The notes under the pieces: model-generated | Database searches by the model: none | What the model was told of the DNA's origin: nothing | Seen by the model: only the letters and a program-made list of their open reading frames with translations | NCBI GenBank assembly: GCA_043803805.1 | Contig: JAZDJP010000110.1 | Span: 1 to 7,783, forward strand | Source: JAZDJP01 sp043803805 | GTDB lineage: Bacteria > Planctomycetota > JAZDJP01 | Direction: 5' to 3' | DNA: 7,783 nt | In this document: piece by piece, positions 1 to 5,220 of the stretch | Layout: the number at the start of each line of letters is the position of its first letter | Numbering within the stretch: position 1 is the stretch's first letter | Made by a program: the position numbers and the translations under genes

Positions 1-132
1 TGCGAACGCATCTGGACAGCGGCGGTCACATGCCACCAGCAGGGCCGACCCCTCTTCGCCTACCTCCACTCCGCCATCCAATCCCACTTCGCCCGTCAAC
101 CCGCCCCATCTCTATTGCCCTCGGGGCCGTGA
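1..132 (+). CDS. IS66-family transposase, C-terminal end (partial)
   Basis: An open frame enters from the left edge and stops with TGA at 130-132, leaving 43 codons. The visible protein begins CERIWTAAVTCHQQGR and continues through LFAYLHSAIQSHF to a tail ending PAPSLLPSGP. This pattern (a 'C..QGR' turn, a hydrophobic helix, then a proline-rich P-x-P-S-L-L end) is what I recognise as the extreme C-terminus of IS66-type (TnpC) DDE transposases. The catalytic domain lies outside the window, so whether the copy is intact cannot be judged. The stop codon sits inside the probable terminal inverted repeat of the element, which is usual for this family. The assignment rests on a short, moderately diagnostic segment; the reading frame itself is clear. 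Confidence 0.72.
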   Translation, partial: CERIWTAAVTCHQQGRPLFAYLHSAIQSHFARQPAPSLLPSGP

Positions 133-140
133 ACGGTTAC
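128..140 (+). repeat. Probable right terminal inverted repeat of the IS66-type element
   Basis: The sequence CGTGAACGGTTAC spans the transposase stop codon; read outward-in it is GTAACCGTTCACG. IS66-family ends commonly start with GTAA and the right end commonly abuts the transposase stop, so position 140 is the likely element boundary. The left end is outside the window, so the repeat cannot be confirmed by pairing. The following 245 bases (141-385) show no gene I can support. Confidence 0.42.
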
Positions 141-385
141 CTATATTGAAATCTGCCCCCGTTCCCCATTCACCACTGTTGCCAGGCGCTACGTGTTCCC
201 AGTCCCTCCTCTCGCCTTTGGGGCGGGGGAGTGTCCCGACCGGTCGCCCGGGCCGCATGTCTAAATCTTGGGAAGTATTATAGCATGTCACCTTGTTTTT
301 TCCGTTGTCTTTCCATCTCCTTCCGTTTTTCTAATCGGTATCATGGATACTCCCGGAATCCCCCATTTTCTGATCGAGGTGTCCC

Positions 386-1492
386 ATGCCCATCCTGCCG
401 GTTTCCGTTCGCCGCGCGATGGACGCCATCCACCAACGCAACCGCGCCACCTACCCGGTCGAAAAACGACCCGACTATCTTCCCGTGGACCGGTTTGAGA
501 TTCTTCAAATTCAGAAACTGCGCGGCTGGTCCCAACGCGAAACCTCCCGGCAGTTTGTTCTCCATCCCAACACGATCTGGGCATGGAATCGGGCGTGGCG
601 ATACCGAAAAAATATCGGCCTTTTCTTTGGAAGTGTCCCCTGGAACAAGATGGCCGACGGCGTGCGATGGCTGACGCATCAGATTCGTTCCCTCTGCCCG
701 GAACCCGAGTTCGGCACACGGCGGATTGCCCTGGAACTTATTCGGGCAGGCATCGAAATCAGCCGCTCCCCCGTCCAACGAGTCTTGCGAGAAAAGAAAC
801 CTCGTCGCCCGCCGGAGCCGGAGGTTGCGCCAGTCCTGGCCCAGACCGACACATCCGCCATCCTGAAACCGAAAAAGATCAACCAGACCTGGCATCTCGA
901 TTTCACCACCTTGGATTTTTTATGGTTTCGATTCTACATCGCCGCCATCGTGGATGGCTTTTCTCGAAGGCTTCTCGCCTTGCGAGTCTATCCCGACGCC
1001 CCAACCTCGGCCATGATGATCCGTCTCCTCCGAAACGTGATTATGATTCATGGATCGCCGAAATTCCTCGTCACGGATCACGGGTCTCAGTTCCGGAGAA
1101 GGTTCAGGGAGACGATCTCCGAGAAATTGGGCATCGTATTGGTCAAGGGTCGCGTTCACTTCGCGTACTTCATGAATGGCAAGGTCGAACGATTCTTCCG
1201 GACGTTTTGGATCTGGGGCGGAAGAATCCTGCCCCTTTTGAACGAACGCGCCTTCCAAAGAAGACTCGACACCTACCGGGATTGGTACAACACCCGGCGG
1301 CCGCAGGCGGGACTTGGCGGGCGGACGCCGGAGGAAGTCTGGAACGGTGTTCCTCTCCCCGATTCCACGCCAATCCGGGAACGAGATCTCGTGAAACCGG
1401 CAATTACCGTAACACGGCGTCGCTTCCGCGGGGACCCGCGACTGCCCGTACTCAACATCACCATCCAACGGGAGGAAATGATCGCGGCATGA
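386..1492 (+). CDS. DDE integrase/transposase, IS481-like
   Basis: This 368-residue protein has the layout of a one-ORF transposase with a retroviral-type integrase core. Residues about 43-72 (around LRGWSQRETSRQF) look like a helix-turn-helix for binding the element ends. A second basic linker runs to about residue 165. The catalytic core shows D172 in HLDFTTLD, D231 in VTDHGSQF and E268 in NGKVERFFRTF, so all three acidic residues are present, with 36 residues between the second D and the E. The YNTRRPQAGLGGRTPEEVW segment (about 301-319) is the typical C-terminal integrase signature. The ATG at 386 has a GAGGT Shine-Dalgarno sequence at 376-380, five bases upstream. The protein appears complete, with no frameshift. 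I found no convincing terminal inverted repeats or target duplications on either side, so the element edges are undefined. IS481 is the best family guess; a related IS3-like or unclassified integrase group is possible. Confidence 0.85.
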   Translation: MPILPVSVRRAMDAIHQRNRATYPVEKRPDYLPVDRFEILQIQKLRGWSQRETSRQFVLHPNTIWAWNRAWRYRKNIGLFFGSVPWNKMADGVRWLTHQIRSLCPEPEFGTRRIALELIRAGIEISRSPVQRVLREKKPRRPPEPEVAPVLAQTDTSAILKPKKINQTWHLDFTTLDFLWFRFYIAAIVDGFSRRLLALRVYPDAPTSAMMIRLLRNVIMIHGSPKFLVTDHGSQFRRRFRETISEKLGIVLVKGRVHFAYFMNGKVERFFRTFWIWGGRILPLLNERAFQRRLDTYRDWYNTRRPQAGLGGRTPEEVWNGVPLPDSTPIRERDLVKPAITVTRRRFRGDPRLPVLNITIQREEMIAA

Positions 1493-1740
1493 CTCATATT
1501 CTGACGTCGGAATATCCAGCTCGGCCAGGGACAATCCGCCCATACGTCGGAAACGGGCAGGGGCCTTGTCTGTTTTTCGGAAAGGGGGCATTTGATTGAT
1601 TAACCAATAAGGCAAATCAGTCACGGTATTTCAAAAAAAATCATCCAAATCTTCTCTGGCACTATGCATCACAGGCCGCCGAGCCGCTACTTCCATAGGC
1701 AGCGGTCATGGAGGACATGTGGCGTTGACTCGTTTTCTCG
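1493..1740. other. Intergenic region between transposase and hicB
   Basis: No supportable gene lies in these 248 bases. The part from about 1590 to 1670 is visibly more AT-rich than its surroundings and contains an A-run at 1632-1639. It may be the non-coding tail of the IS481-like element plus older flanking DNA. I searched by eye for a match to the sequence upstream of 386 in inverted orientation and saw only short AT-rich similarities around AAATCTT, in direct orientation, which are not terminal repeats. Confidence 0.4.
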
Positions 1741-1959
1741 CTACGCGAAAATCAATCTTCCCCTCGGTTCCGGAACGGGACGGTTCAGCGATTCCGCCGT
1801 TTCAATCCACTCGGCAATGACCCGCTCGGCATTCGTCAACGCCTCCTGATACGTCTTGCCGTCCGCTGCACAACCCGGCAATTCCGGCACTTCGGCGATA
1901 TAGGCGTCGTCCTCCTTGCTCCAGTAGATGATGACCTCATACTTTGGCTTATGGTTCAT
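1741..1959 (-). CDS. hicB: HicB-family antitoxin
   Basis: HicB antitoxins bind and neutralise the HicA mRNA interferase and usually repress their own operon. The 72-residue product has the HicB pattern: an initial strand KYEVIIYWSKEDDAYIAEVP, then the ELPGCAADGKTYQEAL motif (about residues 26-41), then an amphipathic helix ANAERVIAEW-like stretch ending in NRPVPEP. This is the partial RNase H-like fold of the family. No extra C-terminal helix-turn-helix or ribbon-helix-helix domain follows, so this is the short form, and DNA binding, if any, must come from elsewhere in the complex. The start ATG at 1959 lies inside the end of hicA, an 11-base overlap that implies translational coupling. Gene order is toxin first, antitoxin second, the common hicAB arrangement. 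The stop TAG (1741-1743) sits in the centre of an imperfect hairpin. Confidence 0.9.
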   Translation of the reverse strand: MNHKPKYEVIIYWSKEDDAYIAEVPELPGCAADGKTYQEALTNAERVIAEWIETAESLNRPVPEPRGRLIFA

Positions 1960-2212
1960 GGCGCTCCCCTCCGAGACGATATTTCAAAATCACCTGCCTC
2001 ACTTGTTTCACCTGATACGGTTTCGCCTGATGTCCACGAGGCTGCACGTTGAGGATTTCCTCGACGCCATCCATCCAGAAAATATGGTGGCTTCCATTCA
2101 CCCTTTCGGAAAACCCGAGATTCAGAAGCAACCGGCACAACCCGGCGAAGGGGATGTCGGCATCCGACGTGCCCCGTAATACCTTTTCAAATAGTTTGTC
2201 CTGCCTCGACAT
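1949..2212 (-). CDS. hicA: HicA-family mRNA interferase toxin
   Basis: HicA toxins are small double-stranded-RNA-binding-fold RNases that cleave mRNA when the antitoxin is lost. The 87-residue protein contains the defining motif GSHHIF at residues 40-45, with H42 the likely catalytic histidine. It is preceded by LCRLLLNLGFSERVN and followed by the conserved QPRGHQAKPYQVKQVRQVI strand-helix region. It belongs to the somewhat longer HicA subfamily with an N-terminal helix (DKLFEKVLRGTSDADI) before the core. No catalytic residue is missing and the frame is complete, so toxin and antitoxin both look functional. The ATG at 2212 is preceded on the minus strand by purine-rich GAGGGG/GGGG sequence within the usual ribosome-binding distance. 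It overlaps hicB by 11 bases. It sits between a recombinase remnant and a transposase, a setting typical of laterally acquired TA modules. Confidence 0.9.
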   Translation of the reverse strand: MSRQDKLFEKVLRGTSDADIPFAGLCRLLLNLGFSERVNGSHHIFWMDGVEEILNVQPRGHQAKPYQVKQVRQVILKYRLGGERHEP

Positions 2213-2247
2213 GCCGCCCCACCCCTCTTCCGCAATCCCACAAGCAC

Positions 2248-2276
2248 ATTTTACTCCTGCCGCGTTGGACTGGGAA
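2248..2276 (-). promoter_or_regulatory. Candidate sigma70-type promoter for hicAB
   Basis: On the minus strand, TTCCCA (2271-2276, four of six matches to TTGACA) is followed after exactly 17 bases by TAAAAT (2248-2253, five of six matches to TATAAT). Initiation about seven bases further on would leave a leader of roughly 28 bases before the hicA ATG, containing the purine-rich ribosome-binding sequence. The promoter overlaps the last codons and stop of the recombinase remnant. It is called by consensus and spacing only. Confidence 0.45.
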
Positions 2277-2487
2277 GCGAATTATCCGAGGCGGAATCGC
2301 CGCCCGCAGGGTGCGTCTTGCGGTGAACTTCCTTCAGCATATTAATCGCCACATGGGTGTAGAGCATGGTCGTGTCCGGTTTCTCATGGCCCAGTTGCGC
2401 CTGCACAAACCGCACATCCGCCCCGTTTTCGAGCATGAGCGTGGCGCAGGTGTGGCGGAAAATGTGGCACGCGCCGGGCTTGCCCAC
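2251..2487 (-). pseudogene. Tyrosine recombinase (integrase), C-terminal remnant
   Basis: The 78-codon frame encodes only the end of a phage/XerD-type tyrosine recombinase catalytic domain. Visible conserved positions, counted from the GTG at 2487, are the H-x-x-R box H8/R11 in CHIFRHTCATLML, the H34 of AQLGHEKPDTT and the nucleophile Y43 in MLYTHV, followed by the INMLKEVHRKTHP tail. The first catalytic arginine, the lysine hairpin and the whole N-terminal DNA-binding domain are missing. An in-frame TGA precedes the GTG, and on the minus strand the similarity begins within about ten bases after the yidD stop. It is therefore truncated and cannot recombine DNA alone. The tail resembles recombinases of the XerC/D- or integron-like group, but the fragment is too short to settle this. 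The frame continues normally to a TAA at 2251-2253. Confidence 0.85.
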
Positions 2488-2494
2488 AGGTCAC

Positions 2495-2770
2495 TCATGG
2501 CGGGTCATACCCGCCCCTTGAAAACGGATGGCATCGCAGGATCCGCCACCCCGTTCGGGGAATGCTTCGTATCAGTCCGTACCGGCGAATGGCGGCGATG
2601 GCATATTCGGAACATGTGGGGTGAAACCGGCAGACCGGCCGGAGATGGGGGGCGATTCCCGTCCGATAAACTCGGATGAGGAAAATGGCCGCGGACGCGG
2701 GGATGCCGGTGATGAAGGAGGATGTCCCTTGCCGACATGAGGGAGGGTGCGTTTTGGGAGGAGACGGCAT
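2495..2770 (-). CDS. yidD: Membrane protein insertion efficiency factor YidD
   Basis: YidD is a small membrane-associated protein that assists the YidC insertase. The 91-residue product carries the family core from about residue 29: IFLIRVYRTGIAPHL as the amphipathic membrane-contacting helix, then CRFHPTCSEYAIAAIRRYG (C47, C53), then ILRCHPFSRGGYDP at the end (C80). The core is complete and unbroken. The first 28 residues are not part of the usual family and are rich in Pro, Ser and Thr. The ATG at 2770 is the only ATG between an in-frame stop (TGA at 2774-2776) and the core, so either this extension is real or a rare start is used. No strong Shine-Dalgarno sequence precedes the ATG. The gene lies downstream of rnpA as expected but with a 139-base gap. 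yidC, its normal next neighbour, is absent, replaced by a recombinase remnant. Confidence 0.9.
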   Translation of the reverse strand: MPSPPKTHPPSCRQGTSSFITGIPASAAIFLIRVYRTGIAPHLRPVCRFHPTCSEYAIAAIRRYGLIRSIPRTGWRILRCHPFSRGGYDPP

Positions 2771-2909
2771 GGTTCATCGTCCGGCCACAATGTGATTAAG
2801 TCAAGCAAATGCAATGCCGGAATTCCGGTTTATTAGACCCCTTGGAATGTCTTCCTTGTTAGTATGTAACGAATTGTTATGGATAGAGTTATGAAAATCG
2901 GTCGGGTTG
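2771..2909. other. Intergenic region between rnpA and yidD
   Basis: This AT-richer gap is unusual because rnpA and yidD are normally nearly contiguous. It contains a perfect 12-base palindrome CCGGAATTCCGG at 2817-2828. On the minus strand it contains a good -35-like TTGACT (2799-2804) spaced 17 bases from a poor -10-like GACGAT (2776-2781). If that were a promoter, transcription would begin at about the yidD ATG and give a leaderless mRNA; the poor -10 makes this weak. No gene is supported here. Confidence 0.3.
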
Positions 2910-3335
2910 TCAAGTTCCCTGCCTTGGTGCGGATGAAGGCGGGCGATGTTGCTTTTCCGCGACAGTTGTCGCCAATCGCAACAGGGCGTCGCGGACATCC
3001 CGGAACGTGATGTGTATCCGGCCATGATCCGGGCGGATCCGCCGGCCGGGCATGGCGATATAATCATACCCGGGGGGAAAGAGACCCTTCAGGTCCCGGA
3101 AGGATTCCCGGAAGAGCCGTTTCAGGCGGTTGCGGGTGACGGCCGGTCCGCTCTTTTTCGAAACGGCGCATCCGAAGCGGGCGCGGTCGAGGGTGTTTTC
3201 GACGCAGACGAGGGTGACGACATCCCCCCGGACGAATCGTCCCTTGTCAAAAACATGTTGGAAATCGCCGTTGCGGAGAATCCGCACTCCCCGGGGAAAA
3301 CAGCGGGGGTGGCTGCCATGAGTTTCACCGGCCAT
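2910..3335 (-). CDS. rnpA: Ribonuclease P protein component
   Basis: RnpA is the protein subunit of RNase P, which binds pre-tRNA leaders and aids the catalytic RNA in 5' maturation. The 141-residue product has the family layout: an N-terminal strand-helix region (FPRGVRILRNGDFQHVFDKGRF, about 13-34), the central beta sheet ending FGCAVSKKSG, then the RNR signature helix around PAVTRNRLKRLFRESFR (residues about 64-80), then PGYDYIAMPGR. The basic RNR helix is intact. The C-terminal tail after about residue 125 (KQHRPPSSAPRQGT) is a non-conserved extension. The ATG at 3335 is the first ATG after an in-frame TAA; its Shine-Dalgarno sequence is weak. rpmH, usually immediately upstream, is not present in the 82 bases before lysS on the other strand. 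It is the lead gene of the rnpA-yidD pair. Confidence 0.93.
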   Translation of the reverse strand: MAGETHGSHPRCFPRGVRILRNGDFQHVFDKGRFVRGDVVTLVCVENTLDRARFGCAVSKKSGPAVTRNRLKRLFRESFRDLKGLFPPGYDYIAMPGRRIRPDHGRIHITFRDVRDALLRLATTVAEKQHRPPSSAPRQGT

Positions 3336-3435
3336 GAGTTTATCTTACGGGCAACGGGAGGTGTTTCCATGTTTTTTATCGAAATCAATCCGGCCGGCTA
3401 TAGAATGACGGGCCGGTTTGATGGAGCGAGGGCCC
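3336..3435. promoter_or_regulatory. Divergent intergenic region, rnpA and lysS
   Basis: These 100 bases separate the two divergent start codons and must carry promoters for both directions if neither is read through from outside. On the plus strand TATAGAAT at 3399-3406 is a reasonable -10 region for lysS, but no good -35 lies 16-18 bases upstream. On the minus strand TTGATT (3383-3388) resembles a -35, but there is no matching -10. GGAGCGAGGG at 3423-3432 is the lysS ribosome-binding site. Confidence 0.3.
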
Positions 3436-4899
3436 ATGAGTGACATCCGTGCCGAACGCGAGGGGAAGCGCGACCGTCTGCGGGCGCTGGGGGTGGATCC
3501 CTATGGCGGGCGTTTCCCGGTGACCCACGAGATCGGCGACCTGGCCGCCCTTTTCGAAAAGGGCGGGGATCCGTTGCCGGTGCGTGTCGCCGGGCGCGTC
3601 ACGACCGTCCGCGCCCACGGCAAGACGGCATTCCTGGATCTCCGGAGTTGGACGGGCCGCGTCCAGGTCTATGTCAAGAAGAGCGAGGTTTCCGAAAGGG
3701 ACTGGGGGATCTTCGAACTTCTGGATCTGGGCGATCTCGTTGGCGTGGAGGGGCCTTTGTTCCGGACGAAAACGGGGGAGCTCACGGTTCACACGAAGGC
3801 CCTCACGTTCCTCGCCAAGTCGCTCCACAACCCGCCGGAGAAGTGGCATGGTCTCAAGGACGTGGAACTCCGCTACCGCCGGCGTTATGTGGACCTCTTC
3901 TCGAACCCCGAGGTTATGGCCGTTTTCCGGAAGCGATCCGAGATCGTCCAGCGCATCCGGCGGTTTCTGGCCGACCGCGGGTACCTTGAGGTGGAGACGC
4001 CGGTCCTCCAGGGCATTCCCGGCGGCGCGGCGGCGCGGCCGTTCGTCACTCATCACAATGCCCTCGACCGGGATTTCTGTCTGCGCATCGCGACGGAGAT
4101 TCCCCTGAAGAAACTTCTGGTCGGCGGGATGGAGAAGGTGTTCGAGATCGGCCGGCTTTTCCGGAATGAGGGGATCGACACCCGCCACAACCCCGAATTC
4201 ACCACCATGGAACTGTATCAGGCGTGGGGGGATCTCTCCACGATGATGGACCTGGCCGAGGAACTCGTCACGGATCTCGCCCGGACGGTGGCCGGGGGGA
4301 CGGACCTGGCGTGGGGAGACAAGGTGATTCATTTCGCCCCGCCCTGGCCCCGGAAGCGTTACCTGGATCTCCTGCGCGAGCACACCGGCGTGGATCCGGC
4401 CGACGAGGAGGCCCTTCGCCGGAGACTCCGGGAGAAGGGCGCGGATCCGGCGGCCGCCGCCGGCCTGGATCTTCTGGACAAGGCCTTCGGAGAGTTTGTC
4501 GAGCCGCACCTGGTGGACCCGGTGTTCGTCACGGCCCAGCCTCTGGGGTTTTCGCCGCTCTGCCGGGAGATCCGCGGAGAGCCGCACCTGGCCGACCGGT
4601 TTGAATTGTTCGTGGCGGGCATGGAACTGGCCAACGCCTACACCGAACTCAACGACCCGGCGGTTCAGAGGGAGCGCCTCGTGGCCCAGGCGGGCTCCGG
4701 CGACGAGATGGCGCGCCTCGGCAAGATTGACGGGGATTTTCTCCTGGCCCTCGAACACGGGATGCCTCCGGCGGGCGGAATCGGCATCGGGATCGACCGG
4801 CTCGCCATGATTCTCACAAGCGCCCCCTCCATCCGGGATGTCATCCTTTTTCCCGCGATGAAGGCGGAGGAGGGTCCACTCGAGCAGGTGGGCCGGTGA
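3436..4899 (+). CDS. lysS: Lysine--tRNA ligase, class II
   Basis: LysS charges tRNA-Lys with lysine using ATP. Counted from the ATG at 3436 it has 487 residues, a normal length. The N-terminal OB-fold that reads the anticodon is at about 48-120 (VAGRVTTVRAHGKTAFLDLR, GRVQVYV, LGDLVGVEG). PEKWHGLKDVELRYRRRY (about 134-151) is the linker typical of LysRS. Class II motif 1 is around RRFLADRGYLEVETPVL (175-191), motif 2 is EIGRLFRNEG followed by TRHNPEFTTMELYQAW (237-264, R243 contacting ATP), and motif 3 is GIGIGIDRLAMIL (about 447-459, R455). All catalytic motifs are present. Earlier in-frame starts exist at TTG 3418 and ATG 3421, but only the 3436 ATG has a good purine-rich Shine-Dalgarno sequence (3423-3432), so I prefer it. 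It probably heads an operon with the downstream permease and lolD, interrupted by a repeat-bearing gap. Confidence 0.96.
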   Translation: MSDIRAEREGKRDRLRALGVDPYGGRFPVTHEIGDLAALFEKGGDPLPVRVAGRVTTVRAHGKTAFLDLRSWTGRVQVYVKKSEVSERDWGIFELLDLGDLVGVEGPLFRTKTGELTVHTKALTFLAKSLHNPPEKWHGLKDVELRYRRRYVDLFSNPEVMAVFRKRSEIVQRIRRFLADRGYLEVETPVLQGIPGGAAARPFVTHHNALDRDFCLRIATEIPLKKLLVGGMEKVFEIGRLFRNEGIDTRHNPEFTTMELYQAWGDLSTMMDLAEELVTDLARTVAGGTDLAWGDKVIHFAPPWPRKRYLDLLREHTGVDPADEEALRRRLREKGADPAAAAGLDLLDKAFGEFVEPHLVDPVFVTAQPLGFSPLCREIRGEPHLADRFELFVAGMELANAYTELNDPAVQRERLVAQAGSGDEMARLGKIDGDFLLALEHGMPPAGGIGIGIDRLAMILTSAPSIRDVILFPAMKAEEGPLEQVGR

Positions 4900-5036
4900 G
4901 CCGGAGAGGGGAGAACCGCAATTCGCGAACCTGCGATCCCCTGTTCTGACAAATGAAATTGTCATGAGCCACTCGACTCTTGGCTGCGAAATCTGGTGGA
5001 AAAAGGCAAGGGAATATGATTTTCGAAGTGATCAAA

Positions 5037-5076
5037 CCGCTCATCCTGATCCTGCCTGCGGGAAGACCCGTCGAAG
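5037..5076 (+). repeat. Degenerate REP-like copy
   Basis: CCGCTCATCCTGATCCTG (5037-5054) matches 17 of 18 bases of the start of the intact unit at 5078-5095. After a 15-base insertion, GTCGAAG (5070-5076) matches its loop end. The closing stem arm GGATGAG is missing. I read it as a broken third copy of the family; it cannot form the hairpin. Confidence 0.55.
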
Positions 5077-5079
5077 TCC

Positions 5080-5108
5080 GCTCATCCTGAGCCTGTCGAA
5101 GGATGAGC
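5080..5108 (+). repeat. REP-like hairpin, unit 1
   Basis: GCTCATCC (5080-5087) and GGATGAGC (5101-5108) form a perfect eight-base-pair stem around the 13-base loop TGAGCCTGTCGAA (5088-5100). From memory, similar short palindromic units with a 'GCCTGTCGAA' core are scattered in intergenic DNA of many environmental bacterial genomes; I cannot check copy number here. Confidence 0.8.
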
Positions 5109-5133
5109 AGGGGGTGCAGGAGGGGGGATATCG

Positions 5134-5162
5134 GCTCATGGTTCGACAGGCTCACCATGAGC
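5134..5162 (-). repeat. REP-like hairpin, unit 2 (inverted)
   Basis: GCTCATGG (5134-5141) and CCATGAGC (5155-5162) form a perfect eight-base-pair stem around TTCGACAGGCTCA (5142-5154). This loop is the exact reverse complement of the unit 1 loop, so the unit is inverted relative to unit 1. The stem differs from unit 1 at its two loop-proximal base pairs on both sides, with pairing kept. It ends 58 bases before the permease start. Confidence 0.8.
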
Positions 5163-5220
5163 GGTACTCGAGGGTGTAGTCCTGTTTGGTCCCGGCGGTG
5201 CCGGATTGGGGAATGTGATC

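Larger units (their letters stand above)
4900..5220. other. Intergenic region with REP-like repeats, lysS to lolC/E
   Basis: This 321-base stretch has no supportable gene. Near its start TGACAA (4947-4952) and TTGTCA (4959-4964) form a perfect six-base inverted repeat around ATGAAA, possibly an operator or small hairpin. TATGAT at 5015-5020 is a five-of-six -10 match but lacks a good -35. From 5037 to 5162 it is filled with repeat units listed separately. No T-tract follows any hairpin, so I see no intrinsic terminator for lysS. The last bases before the permease (GGGG at 5208-5211) provide its ribosome-binding site. Confidence 0.6.

Noticed and set aside
583..1599. A 338-codon plus-strand frame overlapping the IS481-like transposase
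   Set aside because: It is the shifted frame of the transposase gene with low-complexity composition and no motif; I saw no slippery site suggesting programmed frameshifting to it.
1733..1751. An imperfect hairpin (TTTTCTCG / CGCGAAAA) centred on the hicB stop codon
   Set aside because: The stem has an internal mismatch and no U-tract follows it in the hicB direction, so I do not call it a terminator; it may be chance.
2946..3443. A 165-codon plus-strand frame opposite rnpA
   Set aside because: The minus-strand frame carries the RNase P protein signature; the plus-strand protein has no motif and would overlap the lysS start region.
3385..4965. A 526-codon open frame on the minus strand opposite lysS
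   Set aside because: It mirrors the GC-rich codon pattern of lysS, has no recognisable domain, and the plus-strand protein is an unmistakable lysyl-tRNA synthetase.
5037..5162. Repeats upstream of the permease considered as a CRISPR array
   Set aside because: The units are individually palindromic, in mixed orientation, with irregular spacing and only two intact copies; there are no cas genes.
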